A DNA stretch of 64,000 nt from Porpolomopsis calyptriformis (Eukaryota > Basidiomycota > Agaricomycetes > Agaricales > Hygrophoraceae). This document shows positions 44,839-55,588 of the stretch, piece after piece. The position numbers were made by a program, and so were the translations under genes. The stretch lies in assembly GCA_951640195.1 (NCBI GenBank), contig OX621173.1:971780-1035779 (forward strand), in the 5' to 3' direction. The stretch's first letter is position 1; every line of letters begins with the position of its first letter. The notes beneath the pieces are model-generated. The model saw nothing but the letters and a program-made list of their open reading frames with translations. It was not told the DNA's origin and did no database searches.

Positions 44839-45479
44839 CGACTTATTCGTCCGCTGCCACACTGAGTGAGTCAATATTCTAGGTGTTCGGTCACCGCGAT
44901 CCTTTCCTTTTTTTCTTTTTTTGTTCATTATTTATATGGGTTTTTCATTTATCGGATATATGGTGGAAAGCTGCACAAATTGGTACATTTATTATGTTTA
45001 TTTTTACGCTTTTTTAAATTGGTTTTTGGCTTTAAACTGTATCCACAGACTTATATACACCCTTTCTTGCTTTACGACCAAGCGTTAAGCATCTTCCCAC
45101 AGTCGCAGTAATGCGCCAGGTGCAGACTGACATGGCCACCTGGGCCGGGACCAATTATTGCTGAGTGTTTCCGAAATATGTTTGACGCAATGATCTGCGT
45201 TACACCTGGCAAGGAACGAACAATGAAGGACTGATGTTGCCCGACATTTCATGTGCACGAGATCTGATGGAAGTACTGCCACATGCACTGGCCATGATGC
45301 AAGGGAATTGTCTCACGAGCGTCGACTTTCAGATCGGTGAATTATTATATGCCGTTCCTACGCAGAGAGGACATCAAGTCGTGGAACCGGCCTGAACGGT
45401 ATCCTATAATCACCGAAACAAGTGGTACACCTGTATTCTGGGAATAATACCGCTCCCAATAACAACGCGAGTGTAATGT
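44839..45479. other. Intergenic between convergent genes, no gene seen
   Basis: 641 bp, T-rich in the first half (3' UTR-like). Confidence 0.6.
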
Positions 45480-46182
45480 CTAGAATGGCAGCTTCGATGA
45501 CTTTCCAGAGCGAGGCGGTTTGAGAGGATTCGGTCGTCTCCGGTGGTAATACTAACAGAACACGATAGTTGCTCAGAATGAGGATGCTATAGAGAGGGAA
45601 TGAATCCGTTGAACATACCGTCTTGAACCTCGTAATGCGCTTCTTCATGTCTCTCAAAAGTATGTTCCTCTTTTTCTCGCGGCTCTCCCTCGTCCGCTCC
45701 CATTTGTGTCCCTTGAACATCCGTTTCTTTCCACTGTAGATCCCACTCCTACGTGGTTTTATTTTCACGGTGCCGTCCCACACGATGGGCTGGGCCCACC
45801 CTCCCTTCTCCGCCATGTTTATTTCATCGTTGAGCGGCACATTCTGTGCGCTGTCCTGGTGATCGTCGCTTGCGGGCGGTGGTAGAAGATGATAACGGGG
45901 GACGAACTTCGGGCCGGGGGGTAAGAGATCTAATGTGTTCGATGCCTGCGCTTTCTTGATGAGCTCTGCTTGCCGCCGGAGAGAATACTTGGGTGGAGCC
46001 CAGCGACCGGTTTTTGGATTCAAACGGGGGAGAAAAGGGTTTGGGAGTGTGATAGATGGTGGAGGCTGGGACTTGGAAGGGGAGGTTGGCTGATTTTTGA
46101 GAGGTCCGAATCGGTCTAGATGGGAGGAGAGTCCTTTGAGCTCGTGTAATCGGAATTTCTTGATCGCTTGTAAGGCCGCCAT
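45480..46182 (-). CDS. Mitochondrial large ribosomal subunit protein mL59
   Basis: Exons 46182..45619 and 45551..45480, 67-nt intron; 211 residues. Seen: MAALQAIKKFRLHEL, then NPFLPRLNPKTGRWAPPKYS, SLRRQAELIKKA, SGKKRMFKGHKWER, RDMKKRITRFKTYY and a basic end (RRRPNPLKPPRSGKS). This is the mL59 (yeast MRPL25-type) fold of the mitochondrial ribosome. The start is the Met before AALQAIKKF; upstream in-frame codons are unlike the family. It is divergent to the first copy of the tandem pair. Confidence 0.88.
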
Positions 46183-46284
46183 GAGCAACGACTCTGATTG
46201 CCTTTTTGGTATATTGATCCTAACCAACATGTTCTGCCACTCGCTTGAGAACATTACCACTTTCCGTCCTCTTACCTCATTTCA

Positions 46285-47975
46285 GAAATACTTTCAAGTT
46301 CAGTATTCACCCTTGTGCAGTCACGATGATATTTTACAGTATCTAGAGCCCAAAAAGTTCTTAACTGCCCAACCGATTCTGGCTTGGTGTCGCTTTGGGT
46401 CATGCAACTGGCCCCGCTTTCTCGATTCTGGAGACCGGAGACACGTGGCGTAATCGAGAGATGGCTTTTTATCTTGTAGACGCCACTTTTCTAGGTACGG
46501 AAAATCCTGGAAACAAACGGACCTTGCTTAACGCACCTCTCTTGGAGTGAGTCACCCTTTCTCTCTCTCTTTTCTTTCATCGAAGAGCAGCCACAGGAAT
46601 TGTGGTTGCGACCTCAAACGTGGTGAACAATGCAGTGGAGGACGATTCGAGTCATTTTCGATGTGATAAACCTACGAGTGACGATTTTGCGTGTAAACAA
46701 CGGAGATTGAACTGGCTTCAAGAAAGCTTTAAAAGCCTGAACTCTCGCCGATCCTTGTTTCCTCATCTATCACCCTCGACTATCGGAATACTCGATACAC
46801 CTTCTCTTCAATAACCCCCACACTACCGACCACCCCTCTCCCCCACTAATCATCACGACATCCACATGGCCTCCCACACCTTCTCTGTCTTTCAAGATAG
46901 ATCACCTAGAAAGCACTATCAAAAAGCCCCCATGATGATGATGTTGCCAGCAACTCAGCGCACCCACCATGCTATGTCCCCTAACGCCTCCATAGACGAT
47001 ACGGACAAGGAGAACATGGACCCCTCTACCAGCGAACGCGCTATACAATCAACACGCAAGAAGAGAAAGACCCGTGGGCTTTTGACCAAGTCTCACCCCC
47101 CATTGGCAACAAAAGGGCAGGTCAAGCCCCACTTGACAAATCGTCAAAATGGCTCGAAGAAAAGTACGACCCCTAGAAAAGGTCGAAAGTCATCCGTCAA
47201 GTTTTGCAGTGGAGGTTCCCCCCTTTCTCCAATCGACGAGGAAAGGGAATCTGAAAAAGAAATAGCACGAATTCGACTCGCTGATATCGAGTCAAGATGC
47301 TATGAGCTCACAGTGAAGCCTTTGGCGGATCTGAGCGAAGCTTTCGGTTGCCCGCAGGCTTTTATTAGAGAAGGCCGAGCCACTGATGAGGATGAAGAAA
47401 TGTCAATGGATAAGGTTTGTCTTTGAGAGTCTTTGTTTTTACGTTTGTTCTCATTCCTGATAGGACTATGTTTTCGATCTTGATCCCTGTGACTACTTGA
47501 TCCCCATACCTCCTACACCCCCGACAACACCCACGAAAACATTCCCAAGACACGCGACGTCATTCTCGACCCCAGAACGGAAGCTGCTCTTTGCAGCTTT
47601 CTCTCCCTCACCTTCTTCAGAATGATTCAAGAAGGCGGAATCGGTTGGCAATGGTTCTACACGAGCTTCCCCATCGTTGTAGTCACGATCTGATCCCAAG
47701 CATCCTTACTTCATATCGCATCAAACTCGCATTGTTCTACTTATTGGCACTCGCCTTGCCAACCCATTAATCCTTGATGTATATTTATCTGATTTTTCTT
47801 GTTTATTTCTTTGCCCTTGCTCTCACCGCTCTCCATATCTCTTTTTTTTGCATTGACTGGTGATTATATACAGCTATCGTCGAGATGATAGAATAATAAT
47901 CGAATTTCTTCAACTCTTTGTGATCGCAAGTCGTTAACCTCTAAGAGTTGTACTACAGATTTACTTCATACATGG
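46285..47975 (+). repeat. Tandem duplication, unit 1
   Basis: About 1.7 kb including promoter, one gene and 3' region; it recurs as 48125-49765. Matching landmarks: a CCCTTGTGCAGTCACGATGA-like block before the gene, and TTCAACTCT...GTGATCGC after it. Confidence 0.85.
46866..47625 (+). CDS. Unknown KEN-box-containing protein, copy 1
   Basis: Exons 46866..47414 and 47464..47625, 49-nt intron; 236 residues. Basic and disordered, with DDTDKENMDP (a KEN-box-like degron near residue 45), a Lys/Arg-rich part (possible nuclear signal), SPLSPIDEERESE, a helical block IARIRLADIESRCYELTVKP and a Thr/Pro-rich end (PPTPPTTPTKTFP) with TP sites. That mix suits a cell-cycle-regulated nuclear protein, but I do not recognise the family. 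Compared with copy 2 a CGA codon became TGA, cutting off the last 18 residues; the downstream frame is otherwise still open. Confidence 0.75.
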
Positions 47976-48124
47976 ATCAGAGTGATCCTTCCCCTGACGC
48001 GTCAGAACAATCTCATCAGTGTCGCGGATTAGTCACGTGCCAATGCCTGTCTGACGTCTCGCAGGCCCTCGACCAATGTCAAAACATGGCTGCTTTCTAT
48101 CCCACTTTCATTCAATCTGTTATC

Positions 48125-49765
48125 TGACTTCAAGCTTCGTGACCATCAACACCCTCAAGTTGGAATATTCACCATTGTGCAGTTACGATGATATTCTATA
48201 CAGTATCTGGAACCTGAGACCTGCTCAGCATCTTGTGCCGCGTTTGCGTTATGCTGGCACCTATCTCTCGAATTTTGGGACGTGGCGTAATCGAGAGATG
48301 GCTTAGACGCCACTTTTCTATGGAAACAAATGGACTTGCCCAGCTCCCATTGGAGTGAGTCACCCTTTCTCCCACTCTTTTCTTTCATCAACGAGCAGCC
48401 ACAGGAATTGTGGTTGTGACCTCAAATGGGGTGAATAAAGTGGTGGAGGACGACGATTCGAGTCATTTTCTATGTGATAAACCTACGAGATGCGTTTCAC
48501 GCATGACGATTTTGCGTGTAAACGACGGAGATTGAACTGGCTTCAAGAAAGCTTTAAAAGCCTGAACCCTTGTTTCCTCGTCTACCACTCTCGACCATCG
48601 AAATACTCTACCCGTTTGTCCTTCAATAATCCCGACACCACCGACCCACCCCCCACCAAACCCCATCCCCCAAAGGTCACCATCCTCCACCACAACATCC
48701 CCACCATCCATATGGCTCCCCACGCCCCCTCCATCCTCGACCATAGACCACGGAGAAAGCAACACCCAAAAGCTCCCACAATGATGCCCCAAATGACTCG
48801 GCCCACCAACCGTGCTATGCCTTCCAGTGCCCGTGTAGATGACACAGACAAGGAGAACATAGCCCCCTCTACTCGTGAACGTGCTATGCATCCAACGAAC
48901 AAGAAGCGAAAGACTGGTGGACTTTCGACCAAGCCTCATGCCCCTTTGGCGACAAAAGGGCAGATCAAGTCCACTTTGACAAACCATAAAAACAAATCGA
49001 AGAGATCCTCTAGAAAAGCTAGAAAGCCATCCCTGAGGTTTCGCTGCCGAGGTTCCCCCCTTTCTCCGATCGACGAGGAAAGGGAATCTGAAAGGGAAAT
49101 AGCACGAATTCGACTCGCTGATATCGAGTCAAGATGCTATGAACTTACAGTGAAGCCTTTGGCGGATCTGAGCGAAGCTTTCGGTTGCCCGCAGCCTTTT
49201 ATTGAACAAGGCCGAGCCACTGGTGAGGATGAAGAAATGTCAATGGACAAGGTTTGTCTTTCAGAATCTTTGTTTTCACGTTTGTTCTCATTCCTGATAG
49301 GACAATGTTTTCAATCTCGACCCCTGTGACTACTTGATCCCCGTGCCTCCTACACCTCCGACAACACCCACGAAAACATTCCCAAAACACGCGACATTAT
49401 TCTCAACCCCCGAACGGAAGCTGCTCTTTGCAGCTTTCTCTCCCTCACCTTCTTCGGAACGATTCAAGAAGGCGAAATCGGTTGGCAATGGTTCTACACG
49501 AGCTTCCTCGTCGCTGTAGTCACGACCTGATCGCAAGCATTCCTACTTCATATCGCATCTTATACTTATTGGCACTCGCTGTGCCAACCCATTAATCCTT
49601 ATATTTATCTCATCTTCATTTTCCTTGTCTTTTCGCTCTCACCGCTGTCCTGCTTTGACTGGTCTGTGAATGTATACCGCTATTGTAATCTAATTTTTTC
49701 AACTCTGGTGATCGCCAGTCTCTAGCCTCCAAAAGTCGCACTGCAGATTCGCTCCACACAAGCCC
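48125..49765 (+). repeat. Tandem duplication, unit 2
   Basis: Diverged copy of 46285-47975. The helical block and second exon are most alike; the N-terminal codons are least alike. Confidence 0.85.
48712..49519 (+). CDS. Unknown KEN-box-containing protein, copy 2
   Basis: Exons 48712..49251 and 49301..49519, 49-nt intron at the same position as copy 1; 252 residues. Same layout: DDTDKENIAP, a Lys-rich middle, SPLSPIDEERESE, LADIESRCYELTVKPLADL, PPTPPTTPTKTFPKH, then a full C-terminus SERFKKAKSVGNGSTRASSS. The start is the Met equivalent to copy 1; an in-frame ATG at 48490 exists, but the same stretch has a stop in copy 1. Function unknown. Confidence 0.78.
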
Positions 49766-50356
49766 CTGAGGTGCCAGAACCATCTCAAGAACCTCGACCC
49801 AGTCAGTTGAGTTTCTCCACGTCTATTTTTTTTTTCACTCACGTCTTCAAAACTTGTTTCTTGCAGGTCGGGTGTGTACAAGGTCCCCAACGCGGAATTA
49901 GAAGAGTTTCTTCCGCAACATGGAAGAGGCTAGCTAGGTCGTGCTAAGTCTAATGCACAAAACGTGTTTCTGCAAGGGAATTGCTTTGTCGACTTCTCGG
50001 GTCATTGCGATGCAAGGATCTGGTATTCTGCTCTCCTCCTGGAGATCAGACCGAGTGGAAACAACGATGCTGCCATGTCTAACGACGATCTCCAGTAGAC
50101 AGTCAATCAGAGCTGTATTGCGTTTTTCGCTGTTTGCTTGCGAGCTTAGTTGAGATGGGACGGTTTGCCTGATGTGTAGGCGAGGCAACGCCAAGAATTT
50201 CCTAAATCGCCACACTCGCCCCTCTGCTGAGTGGGTTGGAAATGCAAGTTTGCCAGCGGAGAGAACGGTGTTTGGAGGGGGCCGGAATCAAAAAGATGGA
50301 GCTACTTGATCCGCTGACGTATATTCTTGGACCCAGCTGCGAGACCATTGTGTTCG
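49766..50356. other. Intergenic, no gene seen
   Basis: 591 bp before the DUF1769 gene, with a T11 run near 49828. No supported frame. Confidence 0.55.
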
Positions 50357-51560
50357 ATGCCTCGTCTGCGGGTCCTTGCTGGCACCTCCCCATCGTCTCT
50401 AGTCCCCATCACCGACTTTGTCAATACGTCAATCCCACAGCCTATTCTCTCGGACGTTTTCGAAGGACAAGTGGTGGTGAACGTGAAGGGTTTTACGGCC
50501 ACCGACGGACGAGTTTTAGATAGCGAGTACTTTAGAAGAGATGATCGCAATGGGATTACTTGGAGTATCCAGGTGCAAGGTTTGTGTCGTCGAGATTTTC
50601 ACTCTCGTACACGCTAACCGCGTCCTCTTTCAAGGGAGGTTCCTGGAGCCGCGCTCCGCTGACGATGTTCTATTCGGAAACACATTTGACCGACCATTGA
50701 AGCTTCCGTGGGGGACGACCGCTGCTCTTGCATTCATGAAGTACGCTGCAGCCGCCTATTCCTGCGATAGCATATGATTCCAACGCTTATGGCTGTTGAT
50801 TTAGAATTGTAGACCCAACGTTGGAGCATGACCTGATGTCTTCGACGAAGCCATGGGCACTTTCACCCCTTATCTCGACCATGCCTCACTTTATGCACGA
50901 GCGAATCCCATCCTCTCCTTCCCCACCTTCCTCCCGCAGTAGTCTAGTGGATGCGTACAACGAGACCACCCCCAAAGCGGCCGCCTTCCCCACCCACGTT
51001 AACCCTCCTCTCCCTCCGTTTCCGCCCAAAAAGTCGATCGCAGACGATACTTCCCAGCTCCATCTGACTTGTGGGCTTTTGTCAGACGCGTCCTCGTCGT
51101 CCGCGAGCTCTTTGTCCTCCGTTTCCTCGTTCAAATCAATGCTATCAAACAGTTCTTCCCGTAAAACAAAGCTGAGGGATAGGAAGCACTCTTTCAACTT
51201 GCCGACTGCAAGTGAGCGTCGTTCCCACTTTGCGGTCGCGAAACATCGCAAGAAAGTGTGGTTTGGTCCGAATGTATGTTGATCATGTCTTTCATCGTTG
51301 CGAGTTCTTACAGGACGACACAGGACACACTGACGATGGACTTTTGCTATGGATTCCTCGAGTTCAGTCCCACATTAGCACTCCGTCTACCGGGTGGGTT
51401 GTCATTTGATTTGATGAAATATTGGGACGGACAACCGGTGCGGTTTGTGTGTTGTGAACGGAAAAAGAAGGAGGATGAGGATGGCGTACCGGAAGGTGCG
51501 GAAGCGCAAGATCCATGGGGAAGGGTGTTTTGGTGTGTAACTATCGAGCTCGAGGAATAG
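50357..51560 (+). CDS. DUF1769 (UPF0590) family protein
   Basis: Exons 50357..50579, 50635..50740, 50805..51273, 51324..51560; phases agree; 344 residues. Seen: VVVNVKGFTATDGRVLDSEY, GRFLEPRSADDVLFGNTFD, LPWGTTAALAFMK, DPTLEHDLMSSTKPWALSPL and a C-terminal FCYGFLEFSPTLALRLPGG with FDLMKYWDGQPVRFVCCER. The family occurs across fungi and has no proven biochemical role. A Ser-rich insertion (about residues 150-235) separates the conserved halves. Confidence 0.87.
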
Positions 51561-51797
51561 ATTAATTGGTGGTGGCCGCCTTTGTTGCTGTTTGATTGAG
51601 CGTGTGAACAACTCATTCATTCCAGCCTTTTCTTCAACCTCTCCTCCTCGTCCAACGCTAAAACCAGCTTTTGCTCCTCTTTTTTTCTCGCCATTCGTCC
51701 CATCTTACAGCTTATTAGAAAGTCAGAAATCACTCAGAATTGACCACCGTTACCTCCACACTTCCCAATCTCATCCCGTGTACGCGCAAATCGCCCA

Positions 51798-53464
51798 ATG
51801 TCGCATACCGCTACGCCCTCGACATCTTCGTGCGTCGAGCATCTTTTCATTATCCTTACCTCATTAACATCTGTTTCCTCCCAGTCCCACCAACACCGAC
51901 TCGTGGAAATCTGGCCTCCGTCCACCACCAAAAGACATACGCCCACAAACCGAAGATGTCACCGCCACCAAAGGCACAGAGTTCGAGGACATGTTCCTCC
52001 GTCGTGAACTCCTTATGGGGATATTCGAAGCCGGTTTCGAAAAACCCTCGCCCATCCAAGAACAAGCCATCCCCATCGCGCTGAGCAAGCGCGACATCCT
52101 CGCCCGCGCTAAGAACGGCACCGGCAAAACCGCCGCCTTCGTCATCCCCGCCCTCCAACAAATCGACATATCCAAACCAAAGATTCAGGCACTCCTTCTT
52201 GTCCCCACTCGTGAACTCGCGCTGCAGACGTCCCAGGTGTGCAAGATTCTCGGCAAGCACATGGGCGTTCAGGTCATGGTCACCACCGGAGGCACTACCT
52301 TGAAAGATGATATCCTGCGATTGTCAGAGTCCGTACACATCCTCGTCGGAACCCCCGGCCGTATCCTGGATCTTGCCGGGAAAGGTGTTGCTGACTTGAG
52401 CGAATGTCCTGTATTTGTCATGGATGAAGCGGACAAGCTGCTCTCCCCCGAATTTGCACCTGTAATGGAGCAGCTCCTTGCATTTCTCCCTACCAGCCGC
52501 CAAGTGATGCTTTTCAGTGCTACATTCCCGATGATTGTTAAAGATTTCAAGGTGAGATTGGTCATTCGTGTCACTTGACGAATGCTAGATTAAACTGCCC
52601 GGCAGGACAAACATATGGATTCCCCCCATGAAATTAACCTCATGGATGAACTTACTCTACGCGGTGTCACCCAGTATTATGCCTATGTCGAAGAGCGACA
52701 GAAGGTGCATTGCTTAAATACTTTATTCTCAAAGGTACACATCTTTTACTCTCGTCGTGGTTCTGGAATGACATCCTCTTCCCCGATAGCTCCAAATTAA
52801 TCAATCCATTATATTCTGTAATTCAACCAATCGCGTCGAGTTGCTTGCGAAGAAAGTGACTGAGCTCGGGTATTCTTGTTTCTACTCTCACGCCAAGATG
52901 CTCCAATCGCATCGAAACCGAGTTTTTCACGATTTCCGTAACGGTGTCTGTCGAAATCTTGTCTGTTCGGATCTTCTTACCCGTGGTATCGATATCCAGG
53001 CCGTAAATGTCGTCATCAATTTTGACTTTCCAAAGAACTCTGAAACGTACCTTCACCGTATCGGTCGATCAGGACGGTTCGGTCATCTGGGACTCGCCAT
53101 CAACCTTGTCACATACGAGGACAGGTTTAACTTATACCGCATTGAGCAGGAGCTGGGGACCGAGATACAACCGATTCCGCAACAAATCGATAAAGGTCTG
53201 TATGTCGCGCCGAATACAGTTGATGAGCCAAAAGCAACCCAACAACAACCACAACCACAACCACATCACCAACAGCACCCACATCACCAGCAGCGGCAGC
53301 AAGGGTCGGCTGCACAGCCACGAGGGTCGGCCCAACAGGTTACTCACGCGCAGCAACAACAGCAGCAGCAACAGCAACAGTCAGCTCGACAGAATGGAAT
53401 GGCACCTCAACAACAGAGGTCGACGGGTTATCCTCGTGGAGGCCCACCAAGTGCAGCACGATGA
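51798..53464 (+). CDS. DHH1: DEAD-box RNA helicase Dhh1 (DDX6)
   Basis: Exons 51798..51829, 51885..52551, 52606..52734, 52790..53464; 500 residues. Seen: Q motif ([16 protein letters not shown]), Walker A AKNGTGKT (86-93), [61 protein letters not shown] and HRIGRSGR, all matching Dhh1/DDX6. It represses translation and activates decapping in P-bodies. The tail (about 420-500) is Gln/Pro/His-rich with CAA/CAG runs (53238-53430), likely to drive condensation and to vary in length between strains. Confidence 0.95.
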
Positions 53465-53920
53465 ATGGTATAGATAGTGTGACGGTAAAGGAGAGGAGGA
53501 GGAGGAAGTGTGTGTGTGTTGGGTCGACAAAACACGAGCTTGGTCAAGAATAACCTACTCTACCGCCTCGAACATCTTGCTATCATTTCAAAGGAAGTGG
53601 GTCCTTTCTTCGTGATATATACCACTTAGGTTCCTCCTTATCTTGCGCTCGCCCATTTTCTTCGTTCCAGCTGATCCTTGTCGCTTGTGGACACCCTCTT
53701 TACCGTCCCTTTTTTTTTTTTTTTTTTTTTTTTTTCGTTCATCGTTAGGTACTTCCTTCTTATGATATCGAGTGTCGGTGAGGCTGTGGCCTTCGTGTTT
53801 TGCGTTCATTGGCATGCGTGAAAACCGTTCTGAGCACACCATTTCCGTCAACGCTCAGTCCGAACTGAACCTGCATCGATACCAGGTCATCATCGCAGCC
53901 AATCTCTGTTTTTTATCGCG
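53465..53920. other. Intergenic with a long poly-T tract
   Basis: 456 bp between DHH1 and the glycosyltransferase gene. It holds a 26-nt T run at 53710-53735 and a GTGTGTGTGT stretch near 53510. No gene seen. Confidence 0.6.
53710..53735. repeat. Poly-T tract, 26 nt
   Basis: Uninterrupted T run. Possible nucleosome-excluding element of the downstream promoter, or a retroposed poly-A tail read on the other strand; the length may also be a sequencing artefact. Confidence 0.8.
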
Positions 53921-55393
53921 ATGTTTCGAGGAGGGTATGAACGTCTGCCAATGTACGCCTCTTCCGAATCTAGACCGCGTCTCCGCTCATCCTCCTCCGC
54001 ATCCTCTTCGTCCTCATCCTTTTCCCATTCACATGCCTTTACCCCACCACCCTCTCCACTTTCCCCAATCCGTCGCAGGTCTCGTAACTTTTCGACCGCG
54101 AAACCGCTCTTCCACGTCCCCCCGCGGTTATTGGTCGCCACCCTCAAGTTTGCCCTTCCATGTGTCCTGGCCGTCCTTCTCCTCGGCTTTGTGCTTTACG
54201 AGCCCCACCTCGAACTCGCTTTTTATTCGCGGCAGTGGATCCGGCAGGAGGTGGACCGGATAGTACCCCTCGCGGGATGTTTTGACCCCTCTCGGGTCAG
54301 CGAAAAGTATAATTTAAGTGATGTCTTTTACGGGAGGAGGACACATGAGGTGCAGGCTGGGATGCCGTTGAGGGTCGGCTTGGATTGTTACGCCTTTGCG
54401 GGGACTATACAGGGCACTGGCGAGCGGGAGGCTGGGTCGGAACGAACGCAGTTCCATACATACTGGCGAACCGATCTCGTCCCGTTCGGACCGAGGCAGG
54501 AGTGGATGCTCAAGTCGTTTTTTGCAACCCAAGATCTCGCGTACTCGCGTCTGATACTCTGGTCGAACGGCGATCTCAGTTCGAATACTATTCTTGCTGG
54601 GTATGCGAATCGGTATCCCGACGCGTTCGCGTTGCGTGTGGTGAACATCTCAGACTTGGCGGTAGGGACCGCGTTGGAGGGGAGCGATCTATTAACAAGG
54701 AAGGACACGAAGGCTTGGGTGGATGGCGATTTAGTCAGGCTGTTGCTGCTTTGGACGTATGGCGGGGTGTGGATCGATATGGATTCACTCTTGACTCGGG
54801 ATCTAGAACCGTTGCTAGAGCACGAGTTCGTGACACAATGGGATTGCTACGGTAGGTCGTAATCTCCTTTTTATAATGAGTAGCCTACACTCCGACTCAC
54901 GCTCTCTGGTCGTGTAGACAAAATCTATCAACCGCTGAACGGTGCCCTGATGCACTTTCGGCAGCACTCACCCTACCTCTGCGAAGCATTCCACATCATG
55001 GCCACCTCCGAACCCCCGCGCGGGGGCTCTACCGACTGGGGTTCCCTCCTCTATTTCAAACTCTGGCGGCGGCTCGTCGCGGCCTCCATCCCCCCATTCA
55101 AGGTGCTCCCGTTTTGCTTCAGCGACGGGCGGTCGTGCCGGCTGGATAATCGGCTTCCGGACCCGTTCCTCCCAGATAACCCCAAGGGAAAATGGACGAT
55201 GGGGCTCGGTCTCGAGCAGGGTGGTGGGCTGGACGCGGTGTTGGGACAGGTGTTTGGGGTGCACTTGCATAACCAATGGGAGAAGGAGTTTCCGCCGGTG
55301 GGCTGGGTGGAGAGGTTGTTGCTGACAAAGTATGAGCGAAAGTTGGGCGGGAAGTCGGTGGAGAGTGAGGCGGAGCGTGTGGGAGGGTTGTAA
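53921..55393 (+). CDS. Type II membrane glycosyltransferase, GT32-like
   Basis: Exons 53921..54851 and 54918..55393; 66-nt intron; 468 residues. A Ser-rich cytoplasmic tail, one membrane span (about 70-93), then a lumenal catalytic domain with YWRTDLVPF, DGDLVRLLLLWTYGGVWIDM and the DxD pair at Asp285/Asp287, followed by NGALMHFRQHSP and a C-terminal HLHNQWEKEFPP. The GG.W.D.D signature is that of GT32 enzymes (Och1-like mannosyl and related transferases), which use a nucleotide sugar and a metal in the Golgi. Exact donor and acceptor cannot be told. Confidence 0.85.
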
Positions 55394-55588
55394 GGTATGT
55401 CACATCAATGGGGGGAAGTAGAGGTCAATATTGCTGTTGACCCCTTTGTTGATGCGAGTCGTTGACTTTTTCATCCTTGTGTGAAGAGCCGGATGATAGC
55501 TTAGCTTACACTCGCGTTTATAGAATGTTGGCTGCCCGTGTATAAACGGTACCCGCAACGTACGACGTACTATACTCAAAATGTAATA

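Noticed and set aside
45358..45618. Unspliced C-terminal extension of mL59
   Set aside because: The splice at 45618/45552 gives the basic family end YYHRRRPNPLKPP and a stop; the extension has no such match.
48490..48711. N-terminal extension of the second tandem gene
   Set aside because: The same stretch in the first copy is interrupted by a stop, so it is probably 5' UTR.
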